A stretch of DNA of 64,000 nucleotides from Amycolatopsis camponoti. Its GTDB lineage: Bacteria; Actinomycetota; Actinomycetes; Mycobacteriales; Pseudonocardiaceae. The stretch lies in assembly GCF_902497555.1 (NCBI RefSeq), contig NZ_CABVGP010000001.1, positions 2,460,501 to 2,524,500 on the forward strand. The letters run 5' to 3'. The translations under genes were made by a program, and so were the position numbers. How positions within the stretch are numbered: position 1 is the stretch's first letter; each line of letters opens with the position of its first letter. Below are positions 1-8,253 of the stretch, in pieces. Under the pieces are notes generated by a model. It did not search any database, was not told the DNA's origin, and saw only the letters and a program-made list of their open reading frames with translations.

Positions 1-225
1 GCGCTTCCCAGCCTGGGACGCCGGTCACAGACTGAGCGGTCGCTTTGACGGCGGATGTTCAGTGGGTGGTATCCAGGTTGCGAATCCGGCCGAGTACTGC
101 CCCTAGGAACCCCGCAGTCGTACTTTCGGGCAACCCCGCGGTCTGCCGGCCCCCAGGAGCAACGTGATTCGGTTTCCGGCGTCTTCGGAGACAAAGCTTC
201 AACAAAGCTGCGAGAGGGCGCCGCG

Positions 226-1107
226 ATGGAATTCACCGCGAAGAAGACAATCAAAATGGTCATGGTTGCCGGGGCATTCGCCACCACCGCTCTGCTTTCC
301 GCGTGCAGCGGGAACAATGTCTCTGGCACCGGTTCTCCGGCGAAAAACGAGGCGGCGGCGGCCGTGGAGCAGGTGCCGGAAGGCGGCGGCCAGGGGGCGG
401 CCACCGGAGGTTCCGGCACCGCGCCGAACGGCGACGTCAACTGCAGCCAGTACGGCGGCCAGGTCGGCGCACCGGGACGGCCGAAGATGGACCTGATCGC
501 GGTGGCCGCCACCGACGGCACCACGCCGGGCTGCACCGAGGCGTTCACCGTGATCACCGAGTACTACCGGAAGCTGCCGCAAGCCGAAGGCCCGGGCGAG
601 CGGGTCCTCGACGTCGAGGGGAAGTGGACCTGCGCCCGTCAGGCGGGGTCCGCGGGCAGCCAGGGGGCGGTGGTCTGTGGCGTGCCCAACAGCTCACTGC
701 AGCTGGAGACCAGGCCCTCGACCGGCGCCGGCAAGACGCCTGTCCGGCAGGTCCGCCTGTTCCCGAACACCACCCAGGCGGTGCAGTTCACCGGGTACGA
801 CGCCGGGGTGCGGATGGTCCGCTTCCAGCTGGTCACCCGCCAGGACGGCGGTCCGGACAACAGCCACTACGTGCCGCTCGACGGCAAGACCTACCGGCTT
901 CCGCTGCAGGAGGGCGGCAAGGTGCTCAGCGCGGCCACCCTGTGCCCCGGCGAATCGGTCACCATCGACGACCAGGGCTACGGCAACGGGCCGTGCGCCC
1001 AGGATCGGCTGCTCCAGAAGCTGAAGGACGGCACCTCGACGCTCGCGCAGATCAGCGTGAACGGTGACGACCGGATCGCCACGGTCAAGGAGATCTACAC
1101 CCCCTGA
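226..1107 (+). CDS. Secreted lipoprotein of unknown function
   Basis: A 293-residue exported lipoprotein. The ATG at 226 was chosen over an earlier in-frame start at 55 because a GAGAGG ribosome site lies 8 bases upstream and the signal peptide begins there. Residues 8-26 form a lysine-tipped hydrophobic segment, followed by a lipobox LSAC with the modified cysteine at residue 27. After it comes a low-complexity Ala/Gly/Glu linker (about 30-70), then a globular domain with at least six cysteines, which suggests an extracytoplasmic disulfide-bonded fold. I do not recognise a catalytic motif. It is a single gene closed by a hairpin terminator. Role unknown; surface anchoring is the only firm prediction. 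Confidence 0.8.
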   Translation: MEFTAKKTIKMVMVAGAFATTALLSACSGNNVSGTGSPAKNEAAAAVEQVPEGGGQGAATGGSGTAPNGDVNCSQYGGQVGAPGRPKMDLIAVAATDGTTPGCTEAFTVITEYYRKLPQAEGPGERVLDVEGKWTCARQAGSAGSQGAVVCGVPNSSLQLETRPSTGAGKTPVRQVRLFPNTTQAVQFTGYDAGVRMVRFQLVTRQDGGPDNSHYVPLDGKTYRLPLQEGGKVLSAATLCPGESVTIDDQGYGNGPCAQDRLLQKLKDGTSTLAQISVNGDDRIATVKEIYTP

Positions 1108-1122
1108 TTCCGGGGAAATCGA

Positions 1123-1150
1123 AAACCGGCAGCCGGGAATCTGCCGGTTT
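1123..1150 (+). terminator. Hairpin terminator after the lipoprotein gene
   Basis: A perfect 10-bp stem (AAACCGGCAG at 1123-1132, CTGCCGGTTT at 1141-1150) with an 8-base loop starts 16 bases after the stop codon. There is no long T run, as is usual in high-GC actinomycetes. Its position between convergent genes would let it serve both strands. Confidence 0.75.
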
Positions 1151-1187
1151 CGGGGCGGCGGAAGTGGGGCTGGGGCGTCGATGGTGA

Positions 1188-1994
1188 TCACGCTCCACTC
1201 GAACCGGTTTCCGTTGCCGCGGGGTTGTGCTCGAAGCGGGCGATCTCGCGGAGGGACTCGACCGCCTGGCGGAGAGACGCTTCCCACAGCACCTCGCCGT
1301 AGGCCGGGGTCGCTTGTGTGGGGTCTCCGACGACGCCCGGGGTGCCGAAGTCGTTCGAGAGCCAACCGAAGCTCACGGGGCGCCCGTTGAAGCCGATGTG
1401 CTCGAAGGCCGCGAGGTGTTCGGGTACCCAGCGCTCGGCCCGCGAGAGGTCCACGAGGTCGGGGCGCAGGTGCAGGACGAGGGAGGTCTCCGCGGCGCCG
1501 CCGTGGATGCCGAGCTCCCGCTCGTCGAGTCCTTCGCCCGCGGGTGGGGCCGCGCGGACGAGCGAAGGCATGAGGAAGGTCTTGAGCCCGAAGCGTTTGC
1601 GGATTTCCCGCAGCGCCACCTGCAGGAGCGCGACGTTGCCGCCGTGCCCGTTGAGGAACACGAGCGTCCCGGCTCCCATGAGCGCTACGGCCCGCCCGAT
1701 TTCGACGACGGTGCGGAGCAGGGTCCCGGCGTCGAGCCAGACCGTGCCGGGCGCCCAGCTGTGCTCGTCGGATTTCGTGTAGGTGAGGGTGGGGAGCTGC
1801 CAGACGTCGAGACCCTCGGCGGCGGCGCGTTCGGCGGCGGCGCCGGCCACCGCTTCCGCGATCAGGGCGTCGGTGCTGAGCGGCAGGTGCGGCCCGTGGT
1901 GCTCGAGCGCACCCGTGGGGAGGACGACGATCGATTCCCGGCCGATCCGGTCCGCGAGGGACGGGCCCGCGAGTTCGGCGATCGCGCGGTTCAT
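1188..1994 (-). CDS. Creatininase-family amidohydrolase
   Basis: A 268-residue member of the creatininase (creatinine amidohydrolase) family, metal-dependent hydrolases that open cyclic amides or cleave related C-N bonds. Family metal-ligand positions are visible: E31, H33 and D42 in GALEHHGPHLPLSTD, H117 in NGHGGN, and H164/E169 in HGGAAET. The start is the ATG at 1994, which overlaps the stop of the upstream flavoprotein gene as ATGA, so translation is probably coupled. It is the last gene of a minus-strand operon with an FAD oxidase, an ABC importer and a cytosine-deaminase-like enzyme. That context points to breakdown of an imported N-heterocycle or cyclic amide. Creatinine itself is only one possibility, because the family also contains formamide hydrolases and peptide-modifying enzymes. 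Confidence 0.88.
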   Translation of the reverse strand: MNRAIAELAGPSLADRIGRESIVVLPTGALEHHGPHLPLSTDALIAEAVAGAAAERAAAEGLDVWQLPTLTYTKSDEHSWAPGTVWLDAGTLLRTVVEIGRAVALMGAGTLVFLNGHGGNVALLQVALREIRKRFGLKTFLMPSLVRAAPPAGEGLDERELGIHGGAAETSLVLHLRPDLVDLSRAERWVPEHLAAFEHIGFNGRPVSFGWLSNDFGTPGVVGDPTQATPAYGEVLWEASLRQAVESLREIARFEHNPAATETGSSGA

Positions 1995-3325
1995 ATCTTG
2001 GCCTGCGCGGGCAGTGTCACGGCGAGCTCGGGCACGCCCAGGTGGCCGGGGTTGAGCAGCCCGTCCGGGTCGGTGCGTTCTTTGAGCGCGAGGAGCTCTT
2101 CGACTCCGTGGTCGACGTAGAACTGGTGCGGGCTGTGGACGCGCACGCCGAGTTCGACGAGCTTCGCGTATCCCGCGTAGACGTCCGCCGCGCCGGTGTA
2201 TTCCGCGACGAGCATCCCGATGGGGAAGTGATGCGCGGCTTCGATGTGCAGGATGCCGCCGGGGTACACGGCCTCGACCTCGTGGATGCGGTCGATCAGC
2301 GCCTCGCCGCCGACCTCGACGTGGAAGTAGTCCTTGCCGGGACTGTTCTTCTTCAGCCACCAGATGGGGTGGTTGTAGGAGAGCATCGAAACCTTGATCG
2401 TCTGCTGGACCCCTTCGCGAACGTCTTCGACCGAGCCGCCGGCCGCGGAGATGAGCGACGACGCCGCGTCGAGCGCCACCGCGTCGATGATCGCGCGCAG
2501 GCTCGCGCGCCCGGCGGGGATCGCCGGGTCCGCGGGGAGCCGTTCCGCCACGGCGGCCCGGTCCGCGCTCACCAGCCGTGGCAGTGGCTCGATCGCCCGG
2601 AGCGTCCGTACCGCGCCGAGCGCCTCCTCGAAGGTGGGGAAGCTCGCGTAGACGGCACGCCAGTCCTGGGCCGGTTCGAGCCGGACCGTCGCGCGGGCGA
2701 TCACCCCCGCGGTGCCGTAGGTGTGCACGAAGGTCCGCGCGTCGTCGCCCTCGACGTGGACGAGGGCCGGCTCGGTACCCGGGAGGGCGACGTCGAGCGC
2801 GACGACGAAGCCTTCCCAGTTCGTGCCGTGCGCGATCGACCCCGTGCCGCCCGAGCCCCCGGAGAGGAAGCCGCCCAGGGTGGACTGCGCGGTCGACGGA
2901 TACATCCAGACTTGCTGGCCGCTCGCGTCGGCCGCTCGTTCCAGGAAGGCCAGCGAGGCACCGGCTTCGGCCGTGATGACGCCGTCGCCCACTTCGACGA
3001 CGGCGCGGGCGCGCGTCGTGTCGAGGATCAGGCCGCCGTGCAGCGGGATGCCCTGCCCGTAGTTGCCCGTGCCTTTGCCGCGGGCCGTGACGGGGACGCG
3101 GTGGCGGGTCGCGGCGGCCACGACCACCGCGATCTGCTCCGCGTCCGCCGGATAGGCCACGAGGTCGGCGAGGCCGAGCGGGAGCTGCTCGGAAAGGATG
3201 GGGCTCATCGTGGCCTCGTCGACCGAGGCGCGCTCGCGGGTCTTGAGGTCGGCGCTCACGCCGCGCTCGCCGAGCAGCTCGACGAGTTCGGCGCGCAGCG
3301 CCTCGATGCTCTCGGTGCTGGTCAT
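1991..3325 (-). CDS. FAD-binding oxidase, VAO/PCMH (GlcD-like) family
   Basis: A 444-residue flavoprotein of the vanillyl-alcohol oxidase/PCMH superfamily. The FAD-binding half runs from about residue 50 to 220, with the characteristic VTARGKGTGNYGQG and GGFLSGGSGG loops, and is followed by a substrate cap and a C-terminal segment. Members oxidise alpha-hydroxy acids, alcohols or amines; the substrate cannot be read from sequence. The start is the ATG at 3325, the only one that keeps the N terminus at family length. The stop overlaps the start of the creatininase gene by four bases. It probably oxidises an intermediate of the pathway encoded by this operon. Confidence 0.85.
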   Translation of the reverse strand: MTSTESIEALRAELVELLGERGVSADLKTRERASVDEATMSPILSEQLPLGLADLVAYPADAEQIAVVVAAATRHRVPVTARGKGTGNYGQGIPLHGGLILDTTRARAVVEVGDGVITAEAGASLAFLERAADASGQQVWMYPSTAQSTLGGFLSGGSGGTGSIAHGTNWEGFVVALDVALPGTEPALVHVEGDDARTFVHTYGTAGVIARATVRLEPAQDWRAVYASFPTFEEALGAVRTLRAIEPLPRLVSADRAAVAERLPADPAIPAGRASLRAIIDAVALDAASSLISAAGGSVEDVREGVQQTIKVSMLSYNHPIWWLKKNSPGKDYFHVEVGGEALIDRIHEVEAVYPGGILHIEAAHHFPIGMLVAEYTGAADVYAGYAKLVELGVRVHSPHQFYVDHGVEELLALKERTDPDGLLNPGHLGVPELAVTLPAQAKI

Positions 3326-3336
3326 GACGCTCCTGT

Positions 3337-4527
3337 TCACCAGCCGAGGCCGATTTTCGGGTCGAGGAACTGGTTCGTGACGAGGTCGCCGGCGACGAGG
3401 CCGCTCTTGACGTGGCCGCCCGACTTCGAAAAGACCGGGGCCGCGATCTTGACGAGCTCGGAGACGCGCTGGTCGTCCATCGCGCCGACGTGCCCGTGGC
3501 CGGCGTCGGTCGCGATCTTGAGGTCCTTCATCTGCGCGACGGCGGCCTTGCCCACCGCGGCGTCGTAGGTCCAGCCGTTGTTGTAGGCCTGCACGAGCTT
3601 GACGATGAGGTCGTTCGTCGCCGCCGGGTTCTCGAGGAAGTCGACGTCGGCCTGCTGCATGACCGGCACGAGCTTCTTGAGGCACGGCGAGAGCGAGGCC
3701 AGTTCGCCGGTGCGGACGGACATCGTCTGCGGGTACGGGGACCAGCCGGTGTCCGCGACGAGCTGGAACTTGAGCGGCTTGCCCCACGCGGCGATTTCGT
3801 TCTGGTAGACGTACGGTTCGGCGGTCGCGAAGCCCTGCTGCGCGTCCTTGCCCTTGGCGGTCACGAACTTCGCCGGGGCGCCGTCGTAGCTCCCGTCGAG
3901 GATGCCGGCGGGCAGGTAACCCGCGTCGGTGAGATAGGCCATGTAGGCGGCGCCGTTGAAGTACCGGACGACGCCGCCGCTCGCCTGGAGCTTGGTGCCG
4001 AGGTCCTTGATCGTGGTGACGTCCGGGTAGGTCTTCGGGTCCCACATGATCATCATCGGCGACTTGTCGTTCTGGGCGAACACGGCCGTGGTCGGCATGT
4101 CCCCGGAGAACTGGACGGCCTCGTCGGTGGAGACGTAGCCGAGGGTGATCGACTTGTCCTGGTTCATCTGGGCCGAGACCTTCGAGAAGCCGATCGCCGG
4201 CCCGCCGGCGCGGACCTGGAGCTTGACGCCGGTCGGCCTGCCGTTGGCGTAGAGGTCGCTCGTCACGGACTTCTGACTGGCATCGATCGAGGGGTTGGGG
4301 CCGAGCAGCTGGTAAAGGTGCCCGTGGTCGGCCTCGGGATTCCAGTCGGTCTGGACGACGACCGTCGACGGGCACACGCCGGCGAGGTCGACGGCGGGTC
4401 CGGTCGGGACGGGCGCCGGGGGCGCCGCGCCGGCGTCGGCCGATCCGCTCGCACCGCAGGCGGTGAGGGCGGCGGCGAGCGTGACGACGGACAGGATGAC
4501 GGCGGCGGTGCGGGGTCGGGTACGCAT
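3337..4527 (-). CDS. ABC transporter substrate-binding lipoprotein (NMT1/THI5-like)
   Basis: A 396-residue lipoprotein. The N terminus has an Arg-rich start, a hydrophobic stretch and a lipobox LTAC, followed by an Ala/Pro-rich spacer and a type II periplasmic-binding fold. The composition and the downstream permease/ATPase pair match nitrate/sulfonate/taurine/thiamine-precursor (NMT1/THI5-like) importers. It should capture the substrate outside the membrane and deliver it to the permease encoded next to it. A GGAG site lies 5 bases ahead of the ATG. Only 11 bases separate its stop from the FAD oxidase start, so the genes are co-transcribed. Ligand unknown; the enzymes in the operon suggest a small nitrogen heterocycle or amide. 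Confidence 0.85.
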   Translation of the reverse strand: MRTRPRTAAVILSVVTLAAALTACGASGSADAGAAPPAPVPTGPAVDLAGVCPSTVVVQTDWNPEADHGHLYQLLGPNPSIDASQKSVTSDLYANGRPTGVKLQVRAGGPAIGFSKVSAQMNQDKSITLGYVSTDEAVQFSGDMPTTAVFAQNDKSPMMIMWDPKTYPDVTTIKDLGTKLQASGGVVRYFNGAAYMAYLTDAGYLPAGILDGSYDGAPAKFVTAKGKDAQQGFATAEPYVYQNEIAAWGKPLKFQLVADTGWSPYPQTMSVRTGELASLSPCLKKLVPVMQQADVDFLENPAATNDLIVKLVQAYNNGWTYDAAVGKAAVAQMKDLKIATDAGHGHVGAMDDQRVSELVKIAAPVFSKSGGHVKSGLVAGDLVTNQFLDPKIGLGW

Positions 4528-4553
4528 GGAACTCCGTTTCGGGGGAGGGGAAC

Positions 4554-5408
4554 TCACGTGAAGTCGAACCAGCGGCCGACCGCGAGCCGGCCGATGAGCC
4601 CGAAGGCGAGGAAGACGGCGATGCCGTAGAGCGAGGCGATGATGATCGTCGCGTACAGCTCGGGACCCATCAGCCGGGACGCCGTGACCTGGATGAGGAC
4701 GCCGAGGCCGGGATCGCCGCGCTGGAAGAACTGGTCTCCCACGATCGCGCCGATCACCGACAGGCCCGCGGAGGTGCGGAGGCCGACGAAGATCGAGGGG
4801 AGCGCGGCCGGGATCTGCAGCTTGAGGAGCCGGGTCAGCCGGTCGGCGCCCTGGAGTGCGAAGAGCTCGCGTTGCGCACGGTCGGTGGAATGCAGGCCGA
4901 AGAGGGTGTTCGAGACCATGGGGAACAGCGCGATCATGACGGTGACGATCACGCGCGACAGGAAGGCGTAGCCGAACAGCGCCCCGATGAGCGGCACGAG
5001 CGCGAGGATCGGCACGCACTGAAGCACGACGGCGTACGGATACAGCGCCTTCTCGAGACCCTTGGCCTGGGCCATGACGGTGGCCCACAGGACCCCGAGG
5101 ACGATGGCCGCGGCGAGACCGACGAGCGAGACGACCGTCGTGCGGCCGAGTGCGGCCCACAGCTCCGCGTCGAACCCGGTCGGGGCGCCGTCGGGGCGGG
5201 TGTCGTCGATGATCGCCGTCAGCACGAGGTGCGGGTACGGCACGAGGTAGGGCGACTCGACGACCTGGTCGTAATACGCCGCCGCCGCGTACCACAGCCC
5301 GACGAAGACGCCGAAGGCCACGACGGGCTGCCACCACGACGCCGGTTTCCGCCGGGGCGCCCACGCGGCGGTGGTCCGCCGGGCCGCGGTTTCCTGGAGC
5401 GTGGGCAT
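4554..5408 (-). CDS. ABC transporter permease (SsuC/TauC type)
   Basis: A 284-residue inner-membrane permease of the binding-protein-dependent transport superfamily, with about six transmembrane segments. The EAA-type loop that contacts the ATPase falls around residues 190-210 (ELFALQGADRLTRLLKLQIP). The N terminus is a 20-residue Arg/Ala-rich cytoplasmic tail. The start at 5408 shares its A with the stop codon of the ATPase gene (TGATG), so the two should be translated together. It forms the membrane channel of the importer with the lipoprotein at 3337-4527 and the ATPase at 5408-6175. Confidence 0.88.
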   Translation of the reverse strand: MPTLQETAARRTTAAWAPRRKPASWWQPVVAFGVFVGLWYAAAAYYDQVVESPYLVPYPHLVLTAIIDDTRPDGAPTGFDAELWAALGRTTVVSLVGLAAAIVLGVLWATVMAQAKGLEKALYPYAVVLQCVPILALVPLIGALFGYAFLSRVIVTVMIALFPMVSNTLFGLHSTDRAQRELFALQGADRLTRLLKLQIPAALPSIFVGLRTSAGLSVIGAIVGDQFFQRGDPGLGVLIQVTASRLMGPELYATIIIASLYGIAVFLAFGLIGRLAVGRWFDFT

Positions 5409-6175
5409 CAGCTGTGCCCCTTCCTGAGCGCGTGCGAGACGTCGCCGACGAGCTCGGCGAACTCCGGGGTGAAGCGGATGTCCGGATCCCGCGGCATCGG
5501 GAACGGCACGTCGAACCGCGCGACGATGGAGCCCGGCCGGCCGGACATGACGACGACCTCGGTCGAGAGGTAGACGGCCTCGGAAACCGAGTGCGTGACG
5601 AACAGCCCCGCGAACCGCTGCTCGACGAACAACCGCAGCAGCTCGTCGTTGAGGCGTTCGCGCGTGATCTCGTCGAGCGCCCCGAACGGCTCGTCGAACA
5701 GGAAGAGCTCGGGGTCGAGCGTGAGCGACCGCGCGAGGGAGACGCGCATCTTCATGCCTCCCGAGAGCTGCTTCGGAAGGTGCTTCTCGAATCCGTCGAG
5801 GCCGACGAGGCCGATCGCGGCGGCCGCCTTCGCGGTCCGGTCCACTTTGGACGCCCGGTTGAGCTCGGCGAGGAGTTCGACGTTGCCCTGGACCGACCGC
5901 CACGGAAGGAGCGTCGCGTCCTGGAAGACGTAGCCGATGCGGCTCGTGCTCACGTCGGCCGCTCCGCCCGACGCCGATTCGAGGCCCGACGCGATGCGCA
6001 GCAGCGTCGACTTGCCGCAGCCGCTCGGGCCCACGATCGAGACGAATTCGCCGCGGTCCACGGTCAGGTCGACGCCGTCGAGGGCCGCCGTGCCGTCGGG
6101 GAAGACGAGGTCGACGTCGCGGAAGTCCAGCAGGGTCGAGCGAATGGCCGGCTCGGCCGCGGTCGTGGTGGACAT
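5408..6175 (-). CDS. ABC transporter ATP-binding protein (SsuB/TauB type)
   Basis: A 255-residue ATPase that powers the importer. Walker A GPSGCGKST is at residues 49-57, the Q-loop in YVFQDATLLPW at about 82-92, the signature LSGGM at 137-141, Walker B and DEP at 157-163, and the H-loop in FVTHSVSEA. All catalytic motifs are intact. The length is normal for the nitrate/sulfonate/taurine subclass. It lies between the amidohydrolase (10-base gap) and the permease (1-base overlap) in one minus-strand operon. Confidence 0.92.
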   Translation of the reverse strand: MSTTTAAEPAIRSTLLDFRDVDLVFPDGTAALDGVDLTVDRGEFVSIVGPSGCGKSTLLRIASGLESASGGAADVSTSRIGYVFQDATLLPWRSVQGNVELLAELNRASKVDRTAKAAAAIGLVGLDGFEKHLPKQLSGGMKMRVSLARSLTLDPELFLFDEPFGALDEITRERLNDELLRLFVEQRFAGLFVTHSVSEAVYLSTEVVVMSGRPGSIVARFDVPFPMPRDPDIRFTPEFAELVGDVSHALRKGHS

Positions 6176-6185
6176 GCGATTCCCT

Positions 6186-7442
6186 TCAGGAAGCGGGGAC
6201 GAACACCGGCAGTGCCGGGAGTTCGCACTGTGTCTCGGTGATCGCGACGACGCGGCCGCGGTGGACGACGATGCGGTCGGCGGACGCGGTGGCGATCGCG
6301 TCGACGAGGTTCACCGCCCGGATGGCGAGGAAGTCGGCTTGGGCGCCGACGACCGGACCCGCGGGTGGCAGCCCCATGACGGATCTTGCCCCGGTGCTCA
6401 CGAGCCCGTAGGCGTCCTCCGGTGGGAGATGGCCCGCCGTGACGAGAAGCGACGCGGTTTCGAGTGCGTCGCCGCGGCCCACCGGGTTGAACGGATCGCG
6501 CACGTTGTCCGCCCCGGCGCCGAGGCGGACGCCCGCGTCGAGAAGTTCGCGCAGCGGCGCGAGACCGCGCGGCGTCGAGACGGGGTGCTCCCATCCCTGG
6601 AGGTAGAGATTCGTGATGGGCAGCGTGACGATGCCGACGTCCGCGGCCTTGACGTCCGCGATGATCGCGTCCCGCCGTGCGGCTTCGAGCGTGCCGAGCC
6701 GCACGCAGTGGCCGGCGGTGCGCGGGCGGCCGGCCGGCCAGTCGCGCACCGCGCGGGCATAGGTGTCGAGGGTGACGGGGCCGGAAAGGGTCTCGTCGGC
6801 GTGGAGGTCGGCGCCGATCTCGCGCCGCTGTGCGAGCGCGAGCAGCCGCGCGAGGTCCGCCGCGGGATCGGGAGCGAGGTGCGGAGCGCCGCCGACCAGG
6901 TCGACGCCGACGTCCAGGACCGCTTCCACGTGCTGATCGGGGCAGTCCGGCGGGGCGAGCGCCACGAGCTCGATGTCCATGAGGCCCTCGAGTTCCGCCC
7001 GGACCTGCACGAGGGCACGTGCTCCGCGCGTCACGTCTTCGAGGCCCGCGCCGCTGTCGCCGAGGACGTCGACGTGGGACCGGATCGCCGTGGTGCCCGC
7101 GGCGAGCATCGCGAGGGCCTGCGCCCGGGCGCGCTCGACGATCGACTCGACGCTCATCGCCGACGCGTGCGACCGCCACGCGTCGATCGCGGAGCCGAGG
7201 TCACCGAGCTTCGGGTTGACGGCGTCGAAACTCCGGGCCTTGTCGAGGTGCGCGTGGGGCTCGGCCGGGGCGGGAAGCAGCAGCCGGCCACGCAGGTCGA
7301 GGGTCGGCCCGAGGGGCTCGGTCGTGCCCGCGGCGGCGATCCCGGTGACCACGCCCGAGGCGATCGAGAGGTCCACGACGCGCCCGTCGGGCAGCTTCGC
7401 GTTGCGCACCCCGGCGATCGGGCGGGGTAGCGAGTCGGCCAT
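6186..7442 (-). CDS. Cytosine-deaminase-like amidohydrolase
   Basis: A 418-residue amidohydrolase-superfamily enzyme of the cytosine deaminase/AtzC branch. The diagnostic HAHLDK is at 63-68, HADE at 214-217, the strand-6 histidine H245 in TAGHCVRL, and the strand-8 aspartate D312 in GAGADNVRDPFNP, so the metal site is complete. Such enzymes hydrolyse exocyclic amino groups of pyrimidines, triazines or creatinine-like rings. The ATG at 7442 is supported by GGAG 5 bases upstream; longer forms have no homologous look. It is the first gene of the minus-strand operon and starts just downstream of the inverted repeat at 7488-7508. It probably performs a deamination step on the imported ring. Substrate is not determined. 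Confidence 0.85.
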   Translation of the reverse strand: MADSLPRPIAGVRNAKLPDGRVVDLSIASGVVTGIAAAGTTEPLGPTLDLRGRLLLPAPAEPHAHLDKARSFDAVNPKLGDLGSAIDAWRSHASAMSVESIVERARAQALAMLAAGTTAIRSHVDVLGDSGAGLEDVTRGARALVQVRAELEGLMDIELVALAPPDCPDQHVEAVLDVGVDLVGGAPHLAPDPAADLARLLALAQRREIGADLHADETLSGPVTLDTYARAVRDWPAGRPRTAGHCVRLGTLEAARRDAIIADVKAADVGIVTLPITNLYLQGWEHPVSTPRGLAPLRELLDAGVRLGAGADNVRDPFNPVGRGDALETASLLVTAGHLPPEDAYGLVSTGARSVMGLPPAGPVVGAQADFLAIRAVNLVDAIATASADRIVVHRGRVVAITETQCELPALPVFVPAS

Positions 7443-7487
7443 GGGGTCTCCGGTGTCGGGGTGGTGCGGAACCGCGGGGATGGTGTA

Positions 7488-7508
7488 AATGTTGATCGCA
7501 TCAACATT
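7488..7508. promoter_or_regulatory. Perfect inverted repeat, probable operator of the catabolic locus
   Basis: Arms AATGTTGAT (7488-7496) and ATCAACATT (7500-7508) are exact reverse complements around a CGC centre. The site lies 45 bases upstream of the amidohydrolase start and about 90 bases upstream of the regulator start, in the only divergent intergenic region of the locus. The XRE-cupin protein encoded beside it is the natural binding candidate. Confidence 0.7.
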
Positions 7509-7598
7509 GGCCGACGGTACGGAGCCGAGATTTCCGATGTGTAAAACCCCGTGTTCTTTGTGTTGCCCCTGCGGCCCGGCGGGGCGGCGGCGGTCACC

Positions 7599-8204
7599 GT
7601 GAAGGAAGCCGAGCACGCGTCTTCACGGGTCGTCGACGAGCAGGCCGAGCGGGTCGGGACGCGCATCCGCGAGCTGCGCCGGTCTCGTGGTCTCACGCTC
7701 GTCCAGCTGGCCGGGCGCACGGACCTTTCGCACCCGTTCCTCAGCCAGCTGGAGCGGGGACACGCCCGGCCGAGCATGGTTTCGCTCGACCGCATCGCGA
7801 AGGCGCTCGGCACGACCCAGGTCGAGCTCATCGCGGCCGGTGCCCCGGGCCTGCCGGACGCCGAGGCCGGGCGAGCCGACGTGCTGCGCGCCGGCGAGGG
7901 CGCCCGCAACCAGTTCCCCCACGGCGAGGTCAGGCTGCTCACGCGCGGCAGGCGGGCGTTCGATCCGATCGAGTGGACCGGGACCAGCTCCGAGTTCGGG
8001 GACTACTTCCGCCACCCCGAGGACGAGTTCGTCCACGTCGTGGGCGGGGCGCTCCTGCTGGACCTCGAAAAGGACGGGACCGTCCGGCTCGACGTGGGGG
8101 ACTCCGTCTACTACCCGGGTGGCACGGCCCACCGCTGGTGCTCGCCCGACGGATCGCGGTTCCACCTCGTCGTGGTGAAACAGAAGCCGCTGGAGAACGC
8201 ATGA
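7599..8204 (+). CDS. XRE-family regulator with C-terminal cupin domain
   Basis: A 201-residue transcription factor. The helix-turn-helix spans about residues 20-75 (VGTRIRELRRSRGLTLVQLA, then LSHPFLSQLERG), and a cupin sensor fold covers about 105-195 with the HVVGGALLLDL and GDSVYYPGGTAHRW beta-barrel motifs. Proteins of this build sense a small ligand through the cupin and commonly control neighbouring catabolic operons. The GTG at 7599 is preferred because the 16 residues encoded from an alternative GTG at 7551 look non-coding; neither start has a strong ribosome site. It is divergent from the amidohydrolase/ABC operon and upstream of a second amidohydrolase, so it probably regulates both arms through 7488-7508. 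Confidence 0.85.
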   Translation: MKEAEHASSRVVDEQAERVGTRIRELRRSRGLTLVQLAGRTDLSHPFLSQLERGHARPSMVSLDRIAKALGTTQVELIAAGAPGLPDAEAGRADVLRAGEGARNQFPHGEVRLLTRGRRAFDPIEWTGTSSEFGDYFRHPEDEFVHVVGGALLLDLEKDGTVRLDVGDSVYYPGGTAHRWCSPDGSRFHLVVVKQKPLENA

Positions 8205-8253
8205 CCGTGCACGCCCGGCGGCCGGCTCGTCCTCGAGCTGTGAAAGGGTATTC

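Noticed and set aside
7551..7598. Longer start (GTG at 7551) for the XRE-cupin regulator
   Set aside because: No ribosome site and the added residues do not resemble the family; kept only as an alternative.
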